A DNA stretch of 64,000 nt from Actinomadura rifamycini DSM 43936 (lineage in GTDB: Bacteria; Actinomycetota; Actinomycetes; Streptosporangiales; Streptosporangiaceae). Shown piece by piece: positions 40,339-50,254 of the stretch (position 1 is the stretch's first letter; every line of letters starts with the position of its first letter). Below the pieces are notes generated by a model. The model made no database searches and was not told where the DNA came from. It saw only the letters and a list, made by a program, of their open reading frames with translations. The stretch lies in assembly GCF_000425065.1 (NCBI RefSeq), contig NZ_AULB01000010.1:124001-188000 (forward strand). The letters are read 5' to 3'. The position numbers and the translations under genes were made by a program.

Positions 40339-42099
40339 ATGATCCTGCAGCTGATCCTCGCGGTGCCCGTCATGACCGCCGCCCTCACCGCCGCCGCCGG
40401 ACGCCGCCTGCCGCGGCCCGCCGTGGACGCCGCGGCCCTCGCCGCCGCGGTCACCGTCGCCGCCCTGGCCGCCCTCACCCTCGCCCGCGCCGCCGACCGC
40501 ACCCGCGTCGCGTGGCTCGGCGGCTGGGGACCCGCCACCGGCGTCGGCATCCCCCTGGTCGCCGACCCGCTCGCCGCCGCCCTCGCCCTCACCGCCGCGC
40601 TGCTGACCGCCGCGGCCCTGGTGTACTCGTGGCGGTACTTCGCCGAGGTCCACGCGATCTTCCACACGCTGATGCTGCTGCTGCTCGCCGCGATGTGCGG
40701 GTTCGTCCTCGCCGGGGACCTGTTCACCCAGTTCATGTTCTTCGAGCTGACGGGCGTCGTCGCGCTCGGCCTCACCGGCTACCGCTCCGAGGAGCCCGAC
40801 ACCGTCCACGGCGCCGTGAACTTCGGGCTGATCGTGTCGCTGGGCGCCTACCTCACCCTCACCGGCGTCGCCCTGGTGTACGGACGCACCGGGCAGCTCG
40901 GCCTGGCCGCCGCCGGACGCGCCCTCGCCGGCGCGCCGCCCGGCGACGCCCTGGTCACCGCGGCGTTCGTGCTGATCTGCACCGGCTACCTGGTCAAGGC
41001 CGCCGCGTTCCCGTTCCACTTCTGGCTCGCCGACGCCCACGCCGTCGCCCCCACCCCCGTCTGCGTGCTGTTCTCCGGCGTCATGGTCGAACTGGGCGTC
41101 TACGGGGTCGCGCGCGTCCACACCGTCGTGTTCGGGGGGCCGGTGCCGCTGGGCGGCGTCGCCGTGCTCGGCGCCGCCGCCGCGCTGCTGGGCGCCGTCA
41201 TGTGCGTCCTGCAGACCCAGGTGAAACGGCTGCTGGCGTACTCGACGATCAGCCAGTCCGGGCTGCTGCTGGTCGGCGTCGCCGCCGCCTCCCCCGGCGC
41301 GGTCGCCGGGACCGCCTACGCGCTGGCCGGGCACGCCGCCGCCAAAGGCGCCCTGTTCCTGGCCGCCGGGGCCCTGCTGAACCGGCACGGCACCCTCGAC
41401 GAGCACGACCTGCGCGGCCGCGGCCGCGCCATGCCCGTCGTCGGCGCCACGTTCCTGCTCGGCGGCCTCGCCCTGGCCGGGCTCCCGCCCGGCGGCCAGG
41501 CCGCCGGGCACACCGTCACCGAGCACGCCGTCCGCGGACTCGGCTGGTGGTGGTACCTGCCGCTGTCGGTCGCGGTGTCGGCCCTCACCGCCGGCGCCGT
41601 CCTGCGCGTCTGGGCCGGGGTGTTCCGCGGCACCCCCGCCGGCGGCCCGCCCGGCGACCCCCACGAACCCGAGACCGGCACCGGGCTGCGGCACGCCCCC
41701 TGGACGATGGTCGCCCCCGGCATCGTCCTGGCCGCCGCCGCGCTGCTGACCGGCCTGCTGCCCGCCGCTCCCCTCGACCGCGCCGCCGCCCGGTTCACCG
41801 ACCCCCGCGCCTACACCGCGCCCGTCCTGGACGGCCGCGCCGCCGACGCCGCCGCCCACCCGTCCCACCCGTGGGCGGCGTCCGGGCTGGTCGTGTCCGC
41901 CGTCACCGTCGCGCTGGCCGTCCTCGTCGCCGCCGCGGCGCGCAGGCGGGTGCGGCGGCGCGCCGCGCAGGCCGCCCCGCGCACCGCGGGCCGGATCACC
42001 CGGCCGCTGCACGCCGCGCACTCCGGCCACATCGGCGACTACGCCGCCTGGCTCACCGCCGGCGCCGCGCTCCTGGCACTGCTCACCTGGACGGCCTGA
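40339..42099 (+). CDS. mrpD: Mrp subunit D, proton-conducting NuoN/M-like antiporter subunit
   Basis: 586 residues, about 14-15 membrane segments. Proton channel residues visible: Glu in FMFFELTGVVALGLTGY, Lys in GYLVKAAAFPFHFWLADAHAVAPTPVCVLFSG (proton_antipo_M signature), Lys in QTQVKRLLAYSTISQSG, and the second lysine in GHAAAKGALFLAAGALL. Last and largest gene of the operon and the only antiporter-like subunit in it. The C-terminus is extended by ~60 residues with one more helix. ATG 40339 has only a weak ribosome site. Confidence 0.9.
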   Translation: MILQLILAVPVMTAALTAAAGRRLPRPAVDAAALAAAVTVAALAALTLARAADRTRVAWLGGWGPATGVGIPLVADPLAAALALTAALLTAAALVYSWRYFAEVHAIFHTLMLLLLAAMCGFVLAGDLFTQFMFFELTGVVALGLTGYRSEEPDTVHGAVNFGLIVSLGAYLTLTGVALVYGRTGQLGLAAAGRALAGAPPGDALVTAAFVLICTGYLVKAAAFPFHFWLADAHAVAPTPVCVLFSGVMVELGVYGVARVHTVVFGGPVPLGGVAVLGAAAALLGAVMCVLQTQVKRLLAYSTISQSGLLLVGVAAASPGAVAGTAYALAGHAAAKGALFLAAGALLNRHGTLDEHDLRGRGRAMPVVGATFLLGGLALAGLPPGGQAAGHTVTEHAVRGLGWWWYLPLSVAVSALTAGAVLRVWAGVFRGTPAGGPPGDPHEPETGTGLRHAPWTMVAPGIVLAAAALLTGLLPAAPLDRAAARFTDPRAYTAPVLDGRAADAAAHPSHPWAASGLVVSAVTVALAVLVAAAARRRVRRRAAQAAPRTAGRITRPLHAAHSGHIGDYAAWLTAGAALLALLTWTA

Positions 42100-42163
42100 C
42101 CCCACCGCCCCGCCCGCCCCGCCGCCCACCTGCCGCCCGCCGCGCCGCCCGTGCGCGGACCGC

Positions 42164-43006
42164 TCACCGGCCCGAGCGGGCCGCGGCGGCCTCGATGCCG
42201 TCCAGCACCAGCGCCAGCCCGCCCGCGAACGCCTCCCGCGCCACCCGCTCCTGATACAGCACGGCGTCCCCCGCGGCATCCCCGTCCCCCTGGGCGTTCC
42301 CCGCAGAGCCGTTCCCCGCGGAGTCCGCTCGCGGCGCGGTCGCGTCGAACGCCGCGTCGTCGAAGGCGCCTTCGGCGCTCAGCCGCGCCACCCGCGGGAA
42401 CCGCGCCGCGAAGTCCGGCGCGACCTCCTCCAGTGCCCCGCTGCGCGCGTACCACCACTCGTCCTCGGACGTGCCCGTCGCGGCCGCCGCCTGCCGCGCC
42501 TCGGCCGCGATCCGCGCCGCGCCCCGCACCACGCTCGACAGCGTCGCCACCGCGCGCCGCGCGTCCCCCGCCGCCAGACCCGCGCCCGACAGCGCGCCCA
42601 GCAGCGCCTCCAGCGCCCGGTACTCGTTCGGCCCCAGCACCGGACGCGCCTGCGACACCGCCAGCATCCACGGATGCCGCAGGTAGAGCGCCCAGGTGTC
42701 GTCCGCCCACGCCGCCACCGCCGCCCGCCAGCCCCCCGCCGCGCCGTACCCGGCCGGCAGCTCGGCCTGCGCGCGGTCGTACATCAGGTCGACCAGCTCC
42801 GCCTTGCCCGGGACATAGGTGTACAGCGCCATCGCGGTGCGGCCCAGCCGCTCCCCGACCGCCCGCATCGACAGCGCCGCCATCCCCTCGGCGTCGGCGA
42901 CGGCGATCGCCGTGTCCACGATCAGCTCCACGGTCAGCCCCGGCCGCGGCCCGGGACGCGGCGGCCCCCCGGCCGCGCCGTCCCGGACGCGCCACAGCAG
43001 ATGCAT
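42164..43006 (-). CDS. TetR family regulator with TetR_C (tetracycline repressor-like) domain
   Basis: 280 residues from ATG 43006 (GTG 43045 would add 13). HTH: TVELIVDTAIAVADAEGMAALSMRAVGERLGRTAMALYTYVPGKAELVDLMYD, the TetR/ActR-type recognition helix; then a large C-terminal domain (GWRAAVAAWADDTWALYLRHPWMLAVSQARPVLGPNEYRALEALL). A Ser/Gly/Asn/Asp insert is at ~215-240. Divergent from the UvrA-like resistance ATPase, 121 bp away, which it probably represses through the repeats in between. Confidence 0.87.
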   Translation of the reverse strand: MHLLWRVRDGAAGGPPRPGPRPGLTVELIVDTAIAVADAEGMAALSMRAVGERLGRTAMALYTYVPGKAELVDLMYDRAQAELPAGYGAAGGWRAAVAAWADDTWALYLRHPWMLAVSQARPVLGPNEYRALEALLGALSGAGLAAGDARRAVATLSSVVRGAARIAAEARQAAAATGTSEDEWWYARSGALEEVAPDFAARFPRVARLSAEGAFDDAAFDATAPRADSAGNGSAGNAQGDGDAAGDAVLYQERVAREAFAGGLALVLDGIEAAAARSGR

Positions 43007-43049
43007 CGAGCGGCGGGCGTCACCCTGCCCGGCGAAGACGACCAACCCG

Positions 43050-43101
43050 CATCTCCTTATGCCATAAACTGATCCGATCCGACATCTCTTTACGCCCTAA
43101 A
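43050..43101. promoter_or_regulatory. Two 19-bp direct repeats, candidate operators for the TetR regulator
   Basis: CATCTCCTTATGCCATAAA (43050-43068) and CATCTCTTTACGCCCTAAA (43083-43101) differ at 3 of 19 positions and start 33 bp apart, about three helical turns. The first contains the odd palindrome TTATGCCATAA and the second the imperfect TTTACGCCCTAAA. They occupy the AT-rich divergent promoter of the TetR and UvrA-like genes. Confidence 0.7.
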
Positions 43102-43127
43102 ATATCAAGCCGGGAGTGACGACGCCC

Positions 43128-45440
<2,313 letters not shown>

Positions 45441-45509
45441 CCCGCCGACCCCGCCGGGCCGACCGTCCGGGCCCCGGCCCTCCGCGCCGCCGGACCCGGA
45501 CGGCCGAGC

Positions 45510-45529
45510 CCGTCCGGCCGGCCGGACGG
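45510..45529. terminator. 20-bp perfect palindrome between convergent UvrA-like and VOC genes
   Basis: Bases 45510-45529 read the same on both strands (core CCGGCCGGCCGG). Neighbouring GGACGGCC units repeat three times in 45498-45550. Within the 117-bp gap between two convergent stop codons it may end transcription; with no loop of its own the folding is ambiguous. Confidence 0.5.
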
Positions 45530-45557
45530 CCGCACCTGGACGGCCGCACCCGGGCGG

Positions 45558-45983
45558 TCAGGCCGGCGGGGCGCCGGACGCGGCCAGCATCTCCAGGTAG
45601 TGCGGATTGCTCATGATCCCCAGCACGTTTCCGAACGGATCCACCACCGACGCGGTGACGAACCCCTCCCCGCGCACCGTGATCCCCTCGTGCACGGTCG
45701 CGCCCAGCTCCAGCAGCCGCCGCAGCGACCCCTCCAGGTCGTCCACGTGCCAGCTCAGCAGCACCCCGCCCGGCCCCGGCGCGTGCCCCGGCGGCGCGAA
45801 CCGCGCGTCGATCAGCCCCAGCTCGTCCAGCCGGTCGCCGATCCGGAACTCGTAGTACCCGACCGCCCCGTCCGGGCCCGCCTTGCTGAAGTACGGCTCG
45901 GTCCCCAGCAGCTCGGCGTACCAGCGGCGCGCCGCCTCCAGGTCGTCCGCCCACAGGCTCACGTTCGCCATCCCTCGCAGCAT
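45558..45983 (-). CDS. VOC (glyoxalase/bleomycin-resistance) family protein
   Basis: 141 residues from ATG 45983 (AGGAGCGGGG upstream; the longer frame to 46028 lacks one). One VOC module pair: NVSLWADDLEAARRWYAELLGTEPYF, GYYEFRIGDRLDELGLID, HVDDLEGSLRRLLELGATVHEGITVRGEGFVTASVVDPFGNVLGIMSNPHY. A His and Glu at the usual metal positions are partly present. Substrate unknown. Divergent from a WYL regulator, a pairing often seen in actinobacteria. Confidence 0.88.
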   Translation of the reverse strand: MLRGMANVSLWADDLEAARRWYAELLGTEPYFSKAGPDGAVGYYEFRIGDRLDELGLIDARFAPPGHAPGPGGVLLSWHVDDLEGSLRRLLELGATVHEGITVRGEGFVTASVVDPFGNVLGIMSNPHYLEMLAASGAPPA

Positions 45984-46072
45984 GTCCCCGCTCCTTCCGC
46001 TCGTCCCCGCCGGACGCGACGCCCGCACCCGGCCCGACGTCTCCGACGCTATGCCCGCATCAGGTCGGCGAA

Positions 46073-46087
46073 CGTCCTAATGGGACG
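46073..46087. promoter_or_regulatory. CGTCC-N5-GGACG inverted repeat between VOC and WYL genes
   Basis: CGTCC (46073-46077) and GGACG (46083-46087) are perfect 5-bp arms around TAATG, 5 bp before the WYL regulator's ATG. Possible autoregulatory site; the paralogous WYL gene at 49146 has a related GGACA-N5-TGTCC repeat. Confidence 0.4.
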
Positions 46088-46092
46088 GCAGG

Positions 46093-47103
46093 ATGGAATC
46101 CATGCGCGACCCTTCCGGCAGGCTGCTGCGGCTGCTGTCCCTCCTGCAGACCCCACGCGAATGGCCGGGCGGCGAGCTCGCCGAGCGCCTGGGCGTCACG
46201 CCCCGCACCGTCCGCCGCGACATCGAGCGGCTCCGCGACCTCGGCTACCCCGTGCACGCGGCGCGCGGCAGCACCGGCGGCTACCGGCTCACCGCCGGAA
46301 CCGCGATGCCCCCGCTGCTGCTGGACGACGACGAGGCCGTCGCGATCGCGATCGGGCTGCGCACCGCCGCCGCGGCCGCCGTCACCGGCGTCGCCGACAG
46401 CGGCCCCCGCGCCCTGGCCAAGCTCGAGCAGGTCCTGCCGCCCCGGCTGCGGCACCGCGTCGCCGCCCTCGCCGAAGCCGCCGTCGCCCTGCCCGCGCAG
46501 GACGCGCCCGCCGCCGACCCCGGCGTCCTGTCGGTCCTCGCCGCCGCCTGCGTCACCGGCGAGGACGTCCGCTTCGCCTACACCGCCGCGGACGGAGGCA
46601 CCGGCCGCAGGCTGGCGCAGCCGCACCGCCTCGTCGCCGCCGGCCGCCGCTGGTACCTGGTCGCCCACGACGCCGACCGGGACGCCTGGCGCACCTTCCG
46701 CGCCGACCGCATCACCGAGGTGCACCGCACCGGCATCCGCCGCCCCGCCCGCCGCCCGCCCGGCGGCGCCGACGCGGTGACCTGGGCGATGGACGCCCTG
46801 GCGGGCGGCTCGGGCACCATCCGGGCCCGCCTGCTGCTGCACGCCCCGATCGAGGAGGCCGCCCCGCGCGTCACCGCCTGGCAGGGCGTCCTGGAACCGG
46901 CCGACGACGGCGCCTGCCTGCTGCACACCCACGGCGACACGCTGTGGTTCCTCGCGCACCGCATCACCGCGCTGCCCCTGGACTACACGCTGCTCGACCC
47001 GCCCGAACTCGCCGGGACGCTCACCGAGATCGCCGAACGGGCCGCCCGCGCCGTCCGCCCCCGCCCGGACCCGCCGCCGGCGGCCGGACGAACCGAGCAC
47101 TGA
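46093..47103 (+). CDS. HTH-WYL family transcriptional regulator (YafY-like)
   Basis: 336 residues. N-terminal HTH_11: GRLLRLLSLLQTPREWPGGELAERLGVTPRTVRRDIERLRDLGYPVHAARGSTGGYRL; then WYL domain with RRWYLVAHDADRDAWRTFRADRI and a WCX-like C-terminus. WYL proteins sense ligands or nucleic acids and often regulate the divergent gene, here the VOC gene. Clearly paralogous to the WYL regulator at 49146-50186. ATG 46093 or ATG 46102 are both possible. Confidence 0.9.
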   Translation: MESMRDPSGRLLRLLSLLQTPREWPGGELAERLGVTPRTVRRDIERLRDLGYPVHAARGSTGGYRLTAGTAMPPLLLDDDEAVAIAIGLRTAAAAAVTGVADSGPRALAKLEQVLPPRLRHRVAALAEAAVALPAQDAPAADPGVLSVLAAACVTGEDVRFAYTAADGGTGRRLAQPHRLVAAGRRWYLVAHDADRDAWRTFRADRITEVHRTGIRRPARRPPGGADAVTWAMDALAGGSGTIRARLLLHAPIEEAAPRVTAWQGVLEPADDGACLLHTHGDTLWFLAHRITALPLDYTLLDPPELAGTLTEIAERAARAVRPRPDPPPAAGRTEH

Positions 47104-47117
47104 ACCGGCCCCGCGCC

Positions 47118-47144
47118 CGGCCCGCGTTCGCCCGGGGCGGGCCG
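47118..47144. terminator. Hairpin between convergent WYL and MarR genes
   Basis: CGGCCCGC (47118-47125) pairs with GCGGGCCG (47137-47144) across an 11-nt loop, within the 44-bp gap of the two converging stops. Confidence 0.65.
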
Positions 47145-47147
47145 CGG

Positions 47148-47645
47148 TCAGTCCGCGGTGTCGCCCAGCGACTCCAGCAGCGTGCGCAGCGTGTCCGCCA
47201 GCCGTTCCCGCTCCGCGGGCTCCAGCCCCGCCAGCAGCCGCGCCTCGTTCCGCACGTGCAGCCCGACGACCTCGTCCACCAGCGCCAGCCCGTCCCCGGT
47301 CAGCCGGATCCGCACCGACCGGCGGTCGCCGGCGTCGCGGACCCGCCGCACCAGCCCCCGCGCCTCCAGCCGGTCGATCCGGTTGGTGATCGCCCCCGAG
47401 GTGACCATGGACGTGCGCAGCAGCGCCCCCGCCGTCAGCTCGTACGGGGCGCCGGAGCGGCGCAGCGTCGCCAGCACGTCGAACTCCCAGTTCTCCAGCC
47501 CGTGCCCGGCGAAGAACTCCCGCAACTCCCGGTTCAGCAGCAGCTGCAGCCGGGAGATCCGCCCGATCACCCCCATCGGCGCCACGTCCACGTCGGGCCG
47601 CTCGCGCCGCCACTGCGCCAGGATGTCGTCCACCGCGTCCGCCAT
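47148..47645 (-). CDS. MarR family transcriptional regulator
   Basis: 165 residues, ATG 47645 preceded by AGGAGG. Winged helix: FDVLATLRRSGAPYELTAGALLRTSMVTSGAITNRIDRLEARGLVRRVRDAGDRRSVRIRLTGDGLALVDEV, with the wing motif DRRSVRIRLT. The dimerisation helices flank it. A perfect 16-bp palindrome lies just upstream of its ribosome site, so autorepression is likely. No obvious divergent target, because the gene upstream points the same way. Confidence 0.92.
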   Translation of the reverse strand: MADAVDDILAQWRRERPDVDVAPMGVIGRISRLQLLLNRELREFFAGHGLENWEFDVLATLRRSGAPYELTAGALLRTSMVTSGAITNRIDRLEARGLVRRVRDAGDRRSVRIRLTGDGLALVDEVVGLHVRNEARLLAGLEPAERERLADTLRTLLESLGDTAD

Positions 47646-47655
47646 CGCCCCTCCT

Positions 47656-47671
47656 ATCTCAACGTTGAGAT
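47656..47671. promoter_or_regulatory. MarR operator: perfect 16-bp palindrome
   Basis: ATCTCAACGTTGAGAT is fully symmetric and starts 10 bp upstream of the marR-type ATG, directly before the AGGAGG. Sequence form (TCAACnnnTTGA-like arms) and location match MarR-family operators. Confidence 0.8.
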
Positions 47672-47732
47672 TATCAACGGGCGCCGATCGGCGGGCGCGA
47701 ACGGCGCGGCCGATCCCTCGGTACGGCCGGCC

Positions 47733-49091
47733 CTACCCGGCGGGCGGGACCGGATGGTTCGCCCGCAGCAGGCCGTGCGGATCGAGCCGGGCCCGCAGCG
47801 CGGCCAGCCGCCCGCGGTCGGCCGCGGCGAACGCCGAGCGGACCTCGTCCGCGTCCAGCGGGCCGAAGGAGAAGTTCAGCGAGCACCCCAGCGCGTTGCC
47901 GGCGAACGGCGCGAGCGCGTCCCGGTGCGCCGCGCCCGCCAGGTCCTCCTCGCCCGGCCCCACCGGCGACAGGACCGTCACCGCGAACACCGCGTCCCGG
48001 TGCCCCACGGCGTTCGGGACCCGCGGCCCGCGCGCCAGGGCGCCGCCCAGATGCCGCACGCCCGCCACGGTCATCACCGGCGCCGACGGCCCCGCCGCCT
48101 TCGCCAGCCCCGCCAGCGCACCGGAGTCCAGGTCGCCGACCAGGACGTTGCGCCCCCGGTAGGCGTGCGGCTCGGCGGGCTCGTCGAACACCGTTCCGGA
48201 CTCGGCGAACGGCAGCTCGCGCAGCGTGTCCGACAGCACCGGCCCGAGGGCGCGCAGCGGCTCGGCCAACCGGCTCCCCTCCGCCGCCGGCCCGGCGTAG
48301 GAGACCGCGACCTGCGCGACCTGCCGGCCGCGCAGCGGCGGGGGCATCGCCGGCAGGTCGGGATAGGTCAGCGTCGACACCGCCGAGGTCATCTCCTCGG
48401 GCGCCCCGGCCGCCCAGGCGCGCCACGCCTCCAGCACGTCCGGAACCCGCTCGGCGTCGAACACCAGGCCGCCGCCGAAGATCCGGGCGACCGGGAACAG
48501 GGCGACCTCCATCCCGGTGACCACCCCGAACCCGCCCCCGCCGCCGCGCAGCCCCCAGAACAGCTCCGGATCGGAGTCCGCCGTGACCCGGTGCAACCGC
48601 CCGTCCGGGGCCACCAGGTCGACGCGGCGCACATGGTCGGCGGCGAAACCGTGCCGCCGGGCCAGCAGGCCCACGCCGCCGCCCAGCGTGTAGGAGACCG
48701 CGCCCACGCCGGGGAAGCTGCCCGACAGCGGCGCCAGCCCGTGCGGCGCGGCCGCCTCGAGCACCCGCGCCCAGGTCGCGCCCGCCTCGACCCACGCGGT
48801 GCGGGTCCCCGGATCGACGCGGACACCGGACATGCGGCGCGTGCTGACCAGGACGCCTCCGGCCGAGGCGGCGCGGCCGTGGCCGGTGGCCTGCACCGCC
48901 AGCGGCGCGCCCGTCCCGGCCGCGAACTCCACCGCCGCGCGGACGTCCCCGGGCCCGGCGGCCTCCACCACCACCGAGGGGCGATGGGGGTCCAGGAGCT
49001 GGTACCCGGTCCGCCGGTCGTCGTACTCCTCGTCGCCGGGCGCGTACACCGGGCCGTCCACGCGTGCGGCGAGCTTCGTCGTCGTGTCCAT
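47733..49091 (-). CDS. FAD-binding oxidoreductase with BBE domain
   Basis: 452 residues from ATG 49091. PP-loop FAD-binding domain: PLAVQATGHGRAASAGGVLVSTRRM (the His-containing segment aligns with the covalent FAD site of berberine-bridge-like oxidases), GLAPLSGSFPGVGAVSYTLGGGVGLLARRHGFAADHVRRVDLV, LFWGLRGGGGGFGVVTGMEV. The C-terminus NFSFGPLDADEVRSAFAAADRGRLAALRARLDPHGLLRANHPVPP is the BBE motif. It would oxidise sugars, alcohols or secondary metabolites with O2. Divergent from a WYL regulator. Confidence 0.9.
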   Translation of the reverse strand: MDTTTKLAARVDGPVYAPGDEEYDDRRTGYQLLDPHRPSVVVEAAGPGDVRAAVEFAAGTGAPLAVQATGHGRAASAGGVLVSTRRMSGVRVDPGTRTAWVEAGATWARVLEAAAPHGLAPLSGSFPGVGAVSYTLGGGVGLLARRHGFAADHVRRVDLVAPDGRLHRVTADSDPELFWGLRGGGGGFGVVTGMEVALFPVARIFGGGLVFDAERVPDVLEAWRAWAAGAPEEMTSAVSTLTYPDLPAMPPPLRGRQVAQVAVSYAGPAAEGSRLAEPLRALGPVLSDTLRELPFAESGTVFDEPAEPHAYRGRNVLVGDLDSGALAGLAKAAGPSAPVMTVAGVRHLGGALARGPRVPNAVGHRDAVFAVTVLSPVGPGEEDLAGAAHRDALAPFAGNALGCSLNFSFGPLDADEVRSAFAAADRGRLAALRARLDPHGLLRANHPVPPAG

Positions 49092-49115
49092 GCGGCACAC
49101 GCTAGGAGCCCTTGT

Positions 49116-49130
49116 GGACATATCTTGTCC
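49116..49130. promoter_or_regulatory. GGACA-N5-TGTCC inverted repeat between FAD oxidoreductase and WYL genes
   Basis: GGACA (49116-49120) and TGTCC (49126-49130) are perfect arms around TATCT in the 54-bp gap between divergent starts. It probably covers both promoters and is a candidate site for the WYL regulator. Confidence 0.55.
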
Positions 49131-49145
49131 GCAACGACGGCCATC

Positions 49146-50186
49146 ATGGTGCGCGTGAACAAGCAACCGGAGGACGGGGCACCGGGGGACGGGGAAGCGG
49201 CGCGCGGGACGTCCGTCCGCAAGGACATGCCGGGACGGCTGCTGCGGCTGCTGGCGCTGCTGCAGAGCCGCCGCGAATGGTCGGGGGCCGACCTCGCCGA
49301 ACGGCTCGGCGTCAGCGGCCGCACCGTGCGCCGCGACATCGACCGGCTCCGCGCGCTGGACTACCCGGTGGAGAGCACCACCGGCACCGCGGGCGGCTAC
49401 CGGCTGGCGTCCGGCCGCGACCTGCCGCCGCTGCTGCTGGACGACGAGGAGGCCATCGCGGTCGCGGCCGGGCTGGTCACGGCCGCGGGCAGCGGCGTCG
49501 CCGGGATCGAGGACAGCTCCATGCGGGCGCTGGCGAAACTGGAACGGGTCCTGCCCGCCCGGCTGCGGCCCCGCCTGTCGGCGCTCGGCGGCGCCGCCGC
49601 GGCGCCGTCCGCGAGCGGCCCCCGCGTCGACCCCGTGACGCTGGGGGTGCTGGCCTCCTGCTGCCGCGACCGCCGCGTCCTGGCCTTCGACTACCCCGGC
49701 CGCGCCGACGCGGCCGGGGCGGCCGGGGCGCGGCGCGTCGAACCGCACCACCTGGTCGCCGCCGCGGGCCGCTGGTACCTGATCGCCTACGACCCCGCCC
49801 GGGCGGACTGGCGCACCTTCCGCGCCGACCGCGTCGCCGACCCCCGCCCCGCGCACGACCGGTTCGTCCCGCGTCCGCTCCCCGCGCCCGACCCGGCCGC
49901 GCACCTCCTGCGCTCGTTCGCCTCCGCCGAATACCGCCACACCGCCCGCCTCGAGGTCGCGCTCGCCGCCGAGGACGTCCGGTTTCGCCTGTTCGGGCGC
50001 GTGCCGGGCCGGATCGACCCGCGCGGGCCCGACGCCTGCGCCGTCCGGCTGAGCGCCGATTCCGCCGACCTGGTCGCCCAGTGCGCCGCCGCGATCGCGG
50101 CGCTCGACGCCCCCTGCACCCTGGTGGACGCCTCACCGCAGGTCCGCGACCGGCTCCGCGCGCTGCGGGACCGGCTCCCGCGCTGA
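49146..50186 (+). CDS. HTH-WYL family transcriptional regulator (paralogue of the one at 46.1 kb)
   Basis: 346 residues from ATG 49146, with a 25-residue acidic N-terminus that the paralogue lacks. HTH_11: GRLLRLLALLQSRREWSGADLAERLGVSGRTVRRDIDRLRALDYPVESTTGTAGGYRL; WYL core GRWYLIAYDPARADWRTFRADRV. The two paralogues align without gaps over the first ~110 residues of the domain. Divergent from the FAD oxidoreductase, the likely target. Confidence 0.9.
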   Translation: MVRVNKQPEDGAPGDGEAARGTSVRKDMPGRLLRLLALLQSRREWSGADLAERLGVSGRTVRRDIDRLRALDYPVESTTGTAGGYRLASGRDLPPLLLDDEEAIAVAAGLVTAAGSGVAGIEDSSMRALAKLERVLPARLRPRLSALGGAAAAPSASGPRVDPVTLGVLASCCRDRRVLAFDYPGRADAAGAAGARRVEPHHLVAAAGRWYLIAYDPARADWRTFRADRVADPRPAHDRFVPRPLPAPDPAAHLLRSFASAEYRHTARLEVALAAEDVRFRLFGRVPGRIDPRGPDACAVRLSADSADLVAQCAAAIAALDAPCTLVDASPQVRDRLRALRDRLPR

Positions 50187-50254
50187 ACGCCCACCGGCCC
50201 GCAGAGGACGGTCGCAGGGGACGGCCGCGGGGGGCCGCCGCATAGAGTGGCCGC

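Noticed and set aside
45600..50186. 1528-codon plus-strand frame
   Set aside because: Only the end, from ATG 49146, codes for the WYL regulator; the rest is a shadow across VOC, WYL, MarR and FAD genes.
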